Of a stretch of DNA of 64,000 bases, positions 60,674-64,000 are shown one piece after another (within the stretch, counting starts at the first letter, position 1; every line of letters starts with the position of its first letter). Both the position numbers and the translations under genes were made by a program. The stretch comes from an uncultured Ectothiorhodospiraceae bacterium. Its GTDB lineage: Bacteria; Pseudomonadota; Gammaproteobacteria; Nevskiales; Oceanococcaceae. The notes below the pieces were generated by a model. The model worked only from the letters and a program-made list of their open reading frames with translations. It was not told the origin of the DNA and did no database searches. The stretch covers positions 186,001-250,000 of the forward strand of contig CAKZQS010000042.1 of the NCBI GenBank assembly GCA_937141935.1. Direction: 5' to 3'.

Positions 60674-61053
60674 ATGTGCGATCTGAGCTGTCCCAACTCT
60701 ATGACGCGAGGGCTCGGGGACCCCGGCGGCGCCAGCCGCGGCGGCCAGGGTCGGCGCGAGGGGCTCGGGGTCATGCCCCTGCGGCCGGGCCTGCGCCGCT
60801 GCGCGGTTCCCGGCCAGTCCCGGGCGCTTTGTGGGGCCGGCCCGACAGGACATCCGTGTCCTGGCGGGCCTCAATCCGCCGTCCGGGCGGATTGTCCCCA
60901 GTTGCGCCCGTACTGTCCGGCGCAGACCCTGACAGTCCGCCGGGGCATGACCCCGAGCCCTGATCGCGAAGTGGGCTCGTGGGCGCCCGGCGCGGGGACT
61001 GGGCAAGGATGCGCGGACGCAATGAAAGGGCGCGCGCGGCCTTACTCCAGGCC
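60674..61053. other. Gene-free convergent stretch
   Basis: About 380 bp between the fba and ompA-like terminators with no credible gene. It holds the nested inverted-repeat element at 60761-60960 and further degenerate copies of its end sequence (GGGCTCG) at about 60710 and 60973. Confidence 0.75.
60761..60960. repeat. Nested inverted-repeat element, 19-bp perfect arms
   Basis: gggctcggggtcatgcccc at 60761-60779 is the exact reverse complement of 60942-60960. Between the arms lie further perfect stems: GGCCGGG (60783-60789 with 60809-60815), CAGGACA (60846-60852 with 60857-60863), CAATCCGCC (60872-60880 with 60886-60894) and ACTGTC (60912-60917 with 60931-60936). The whole could fold as a multi-branched cruciform. 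It resembles a MITE- or REP-like element or a structured RNA; no known consensus was recognised. Confidence 0.8.
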
Positions 61054-61083
61054 AAAAAAAAGCCGCCCGAAGGCGGCTTTTTT
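61054..61083 (-). terminator. Intrinsic terminator of the first OmpA-like gene
   Basis: A GCCGCC/GGCGGC stem with a TTCG loop on the minus strand is flanked by A and T runs, so it could act in both directions. It lies 18 bp past the ompA-like stop. Confidence 0.92.
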
Positions 61084-61100
61084 ATTGGGGGCTTGCGCCC

Positions 61101-62231
61101 TTATTCTTCGATCAGGTTGATCTCGACGCGACGGTTGCGAGCGCGCTGGGCCGGGGTCTCGCCGGCATTCAGCGGACGGCTCTCGCCGAAGGCGCGAGTG
61201 CGGATCTGATTGGCGCCAACGCCCTGCGCGCGCAGGTAATCGGCCACCGAGTTCGCACGACGCTTGGACAGGTCGAGGTTGTAGGCCTCGGTGCCGGTGC
61301 GGTCGGCGTGGCCGTTGGCGATCGCCACCACGAAGTCACGCTCTTTCAGGTTGGCAGCCACCACGTTCAGCGCGTTCTTCGCCGGGCCGTTGAGCTCGGC
61401 CGAGTCGAAGGCGAAGTAGATGATGACCGTTTCCGGAGCGGGGCAGCCCTCGGCGTCGACCGGGGTGCCGGCCGGGGTGTTCGGGCAGCGGTCCTGGCTG
61501 TCCGGCACACCGTCGCCGTCGGAGTCGGCGGCACCGGCGGTGACCAGGCAACCGTAGGCATCAACGGCCGGGCGCGGCGTGTTCGGGCAGCGATCCAGCG
61601 AATCCGGCACACCGTCATGGTCGCCATCGTTGCCGGCACCGTCGCCGCTGTTGATCACGACGATCTGCGGCTCGGGCGACAGGTCGAAGCTCACACCCAG
61701 GCCGAACATCAGCTCGGTCGGGTCGGCCGTACCACGCGCCTCGTCCCACAGCAGCCAGCGGTTGCGGGCGTCCAGCGTGATGGCCATGCGATCGGTCACG
61801 CCGATATCAAAGCCCAGACCCAGTGCCGCGTAGCCGTCGTTGGTGACGGTGTAGGGCGAGGTCAGGTCGACGGTGCGGGCCGCGCCCACGCCGGCGATCA
61901 GGTAGGGATGCACGGCGCCCAGCGTCGGCAGCACATGGAATTGGTAATCCAGGCCGAGGGTATATTCGTCCTGCCAGGGGGCGGTGGCGGGGTCGTCGCC
62001 CTCGAACTCCTGGTAGCCGACCAGGCCTTCCAGCACCAGCCAGTTGGCCAGCGGGTAGGACAGGCCGACGCGCGCGCCGATGCCGTCATCGACTTCGCGA
62101 GTGTCCTCAAGCGTGTACTGGCCGAGGATCGACAGCGACCAGCCAGTTTGATTCACATCGGCGGTGGCCTGCGTGGTGGCCGCCAACAGCGATACACCGG
62201 CAGCCCAGAAAATACCCTTGTTATTGATCAT
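61101..62231 (-). CDS. OmpA-family outer-membrane protein with TSP3 repeats
   Basis: A 376-residue protein: signal peptide to about residue 25, an eight-strand OmpA-like barrel (about 28-200), two calcium-binding thrombospondin type 3 repeats (DGDHDGVPDSLDRCP and DSDGDGVPDSQDRCP) and a C-terminal peptidoglycan-binding OmpA domain (IANGHADRTGTEAYNLDLS). It is probably an abundant structural porin-like protein tying outer membrane to wall, like OprF. ATG 62231 has a GGGAG site; a GTG 9 nt upstream is possible. It has its own TATAAT promoter. Confidence 0.93.
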   Translation of the reverse strand: MINNKGIFWAAGVSLLAATTQATADVNQTGWSLSILGQYTLEDTREVDDGIGARVGLSYPLANWLVLEGLVGYQEFEGDDPATAPWQDEYTLGLDYQFHVLPTLGAVHPYLIAGVGAARTVDLTSPYTVTNDGYAALGLGFDIGVTDRMAITLDARNRWLLWDEARGTADPTELMFGLGVSFDLSPEPQIVVINSGDGAGNDGDHDGVPDSLDRCPNTPRPAVDAYGCLVTAGAADSDGDGVPDSQDRCPNTPAGTPVDAEGCPAPETVIIYFAFDSAELNGPAKNALNVVAANLKERDFVVAIANGHADRTGTEAYNLDLSKRRANSVADYLRAQGVGANQIRTRAFGESRPLNAGETPAQRARNRRVEINLIEE

Positions 62232-62260
62232 TGAGGTCACTCCCGAAAGTTGTCCTGCGC

Positions 62261-62266
62261 ATTATA
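62261..62266 (-). promoter_or_regulatory. -10 element of the first OmpA-like gene
   Basis: An exact TATAAT on the minus strand lies 30 nt before the start codon in an AT-rich patch. The -35 is weak (TCCCAA at 17 bp). Strong transcription would suit an abundant porin. Confidence 0.6.
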
Positions 62267-62300
62267 GGGACGAATGTTTCAAATTGGGAAACAAATGGCT

Positions 62301-63650
62301 TTAGTCATTGGCAATAACTTTTAACTCGACGCGGCGATTGCGGGCACGCCCCAGCGCCGAGTCGTTTTCGGCCCGCGGCTGGCTTTCGCCATAGCCCCGG
62401 GCGGCGAGGACATTGGCGTCGACGCCCTGCGCGACCAGGTAGCGTTTCACCGCCAGCGCCCGGGCCTCGGACAGGGCCTGATTGGCCGCGGCGCCGCCCA
62501 CCGAGTCGGTGTGGCCGCCAATCTCATAACGCACGCTGGGGTTGCTCGACAGGGCCGGGGCCACGTCATCGAGCCGTTGCTTGCCGGCGGCCGTCAGTTC
62601 ATCCGAGGCGGTGGCGAAGTTCACGCCTTGCAGCACCAGCGCCTGGCCGGCGGCGCAGCCGCGGGCGTCGACCGCCTGGCCGGGCTGCGGCAGGCGGCAA
62701 TCCTCGCGTGGCGCGCAGCCGTCGCTGAGCACGCGGGCGCCGCGCGGCGACGTGGGGCATTGATCCTTGGCATCGCTGATGCCGTCCCGGTCGCCGTCCG
62801 GCGGGCAGCCGCGCGCGTCGACGGTCGCGCCCACTGCGGTGCCGGGGCAGGCGTCCTGCGTGTCGGCCACGCCGTCGCCATCGCTGTCCGGGGCGCAGCC
62901 GCGGGCGTTGATGCGCGAACCCGGCGGCGTGTCCGGACAATCGTCCATGTCGTCGGGGATCTGGTCGCCATCGGCGTCGGGGTAGGGCACCACGATCACC
63001 TGATCCGGCTCGCGTTCCTCCAGCGGCACGCGGGTGCGCTTGGGGTCCGGGCCCAGCGGCAGGTGCAAGCCGATGCCGATCAGGTAGTCGTGAAAGCTGC
63101 GCTCTTCATCAATACCGGCGGCGGCCGCGTATTGCTCGGCCTCGCTGTTGGCATATTTGTCGAAGCGATAGCGCGCCTCCAGCCGCAGCGCCGGGCCGTC
63201 GCCGACCCAGGGCCAGGCGCCCAGCGACCACAGATAGCCCAGGCCGAGGTCGAACTGATCGGAGTCGATCTCTTCCTCATTGCCGGCGTCGTCCTCGTAA
63301 ATCGTCTGGCCCTTGGCGATGCGCGCCACGATGTACCAGGGCAGTTCCTTGCGCATCGGGAACATCAGCAGGCCGATGCCGTAGGACTCCAGGCTCGGGC
63401 CGCGCTCGCCGTTCTCGGCGTCGGGCTCGACAAAGTCGGCGCTGAACTCGAGGTTGGAGCCGCGGCCGAGAATCTTGCCCAGGCTCAGGCTGTAGCCGGC
63501 GGCATCGTCGAGCGCGCGGTCGCTGTCGCCAATCAGATAACTGCCCTGCGGGCTGAAATAAAAGCGGCGGTCGGCGGCCTCTTCCTGGGCCTGGACGGCC
63601 GGTGCGGCCAGCAAGATCAGGCCGGCAACCGGTGCTAGCAGTCGCTGCAT
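62301..63650 (-). CDS. OmpA-family outer-membrane protein, larger paralogue
   Basis: A 449-residue paralogue of the next gene. A signal peptide (MQRLLAPVAGLILLAAPAVQA) is followed by a barrel domain with GIGLLMFPMR, then at least three TSP3-type calcium repeats (DADGDQIPDDMDDCP, DSDGDGVADTQDACP, DGDRDGISDAKDQCP), a Cys-containing linker, and an OmpA domain (IGGHTDSVGGAAANQALSE). It is 69 bp upstream of the smaller paralogue on the same strand but the latter has its own promoter. Function as a wall-anchored porin-like protein is inferred. Confidence 0.9.
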   Translation of the reverse strand: MQRLLAPVAGLILLAAPAVQAQEEAADRRFYFSPQGSYLIGDSDRALDDAAGYSLSLGKILGRGSNLEFSADFVEPDAENGERGPSLESYGIGLLMFPMRKELPWYIVARIAKGQTIYEDDAGNEEEIDSDQFDLGLGYLWSLGAWPWVGDGPALRLEARYRFDKYANSEAEQYAAAAGIDEERSFHDYLIGIGLHLPLGPDPKRTRVPLEEREPDQVIVVPYPDADGDQIPDDMDDCPDTPPGSRINARGCAPDSDGDGVADTQDACPGTAVGATVDARGCPPDGDRDGISDAKDQCPTSPRGARVLSDGCAPREDCRLPQPGQAVDARGCAAGQALVLQGVNFATASDELTAAGKQRLDDVAPALSSNPSVRYEIGGHTDSVGGAAANQALSEARALAVKRYLVAQGVDANVLAARGYGESQPRAENDSALGRARNRRVELKVIAND

Positions 63651-63802
63651 GGTGTTCGTGTGCTCCCCTGTATGTGCACGTTCCCGGCACCCCCAAAGCG
63701 GCGCGAAGTCGGGCTTTCTCCTACTATACGCGCCCCCGTGCAGGCGGTGTAGGCACGCCCTCCCGCCGCCGCCGCCCCGCCGCCAACCGCCAGGAACCTT
63801 CG

Positions 63803-64000
63803 ATGGAAACCGGCCAGACAAAAGAAAGGATTGCAGTCCTGCAGGGTCGTCTCGACGCCTTGCGGGGCTATCTTTGACTACGAGACCCTGATCGAGCAGC
63901 TTGAAGAGCTGCAGGCCGAACAGGCCGACCCCAGCCTCTGGGACAAGCCGGAGCGCGCGCAGGACGTCGGCCGCAAGCTGGCGCAGGTCGAGGCCCAGGT
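63803..64000 (+). CDS. prfB: Peptide chain release factor 2, 5' part, with +1 frameshift
   Basis: RF2 terminates at UGA and UAA. The first frame encodes METGQTKERIAVLQGRLDAL then RGYL and meets TGA at 63875-63877. A +1 shift at CTT-TGA-C continues as DYETLIEQLEELQAEQADP and LWDKPERAQDVG, matching RF2. This is the classic autoregulatory frameshift: low RF2 lets the ribosome slip. The gene continues past the window edge. GGAA lies 8 nt before ATG 63803. Confidence 0.95.
63862..63878 (+). promoter_or_regulatory. prfB programmed frameshift site
   Basis: cggggctatctttgac contains the slippery CTT, the in-frame TGA and the following C. The upstream Shine-Dalgarno-like stimulator, AGGGGG in E. coli, is CGGGGC here and so pairs less well with 16S rRNA. 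Confidence 0.92.

Overview
The window is a GC-rich, densely packed chromosomal segment from a gammaproteobacterium. Support comes from gene order (xerD-dsbC, FmdB-DUF502-aspS, nrdR-ribD-ribE-ribBX-ribH-nusB-thiL-pgpA, ppsA/ppsR head to head) and from DUF1820, DUF934 beside sulfite reductase, GlnRS, EttA and prfB with its +1 frameshift. A Nevskiales, Salinisphaerales or Chromatiales relative would fit better than an enteric or a pseudomonad, but the sequence alone does not settle this. No phage, insertion sequence, CRISPR array or rRNA was seen. There is one tRNA (Ser-UGA).

Layout. 1-5k: 3' end of serS, then on the minus strand DUF934 and cysI (sulfite reduction), a lone Hpt phosphotransfer protein, and a coupled operon of a secreted protein, a carboxypeptidase with a GlyGly-CTERM-like tail, and ZapE. 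7.6-12k (+): xerD, dsbC, cysC, crotonase, a small membrane protein and an SDR. 12-15k (-): subtilisin-like lipoprotein coupled to a DUF442 phosphatase-like gene. 15-21k (+): DUF1820, a metallo-beta-lactamase-fold protein, purL and a lipoprotein of the PhnD / putative selenate-binding type. 21-24.5k (-): mnmH and an FAD-oxidoreductase-SelD fusion, so 20-24.5k reads as a selenium cluster. 24.8-27.8k: NadM-Nudix and ettA.

28-33k is the most unusual part. It holds an 1134-residue ExbB/ZorA-like membrane protein with a very long repeat-built helical tail, a ZorB/MotB-like OmpA partner 3 bp downstream, and a third gene with a short unique N terminus and a histone-H1-like Lys/Ala/Pro tail. No Zorya effector gene is present.

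33-44k: ppsA and ppsR, a SIMPL protein, an acyl-CoA dehydrogenase, FmdB-DUF502-aspS (AspRS with non-discriminating signature residues), and a Big2-like lipoprotein with a Pro-Thr/Ser tail. 44-53k: nadA, glyA, then nrdR and the riboflavin operon through nusB, thiL, pgpA and cysS. RibB there carries a degenerate GTP cyclohydrolase II domain. 53-59k: a possible structured leader RNA before a Tat-exported FAD oxidase, then glnS, phrB, folA and pdxH. 59-64k: tRNA-Ser, class I aldolase, a 500-bp gene-free stretch with a strong nested inverted-repeat element, two OmpA/TSP3 outer-membrane proteins, and the start of prfB.

Translational coupling by 1-4 nt stop/start overlaps is widespread and was used to choose many starts.
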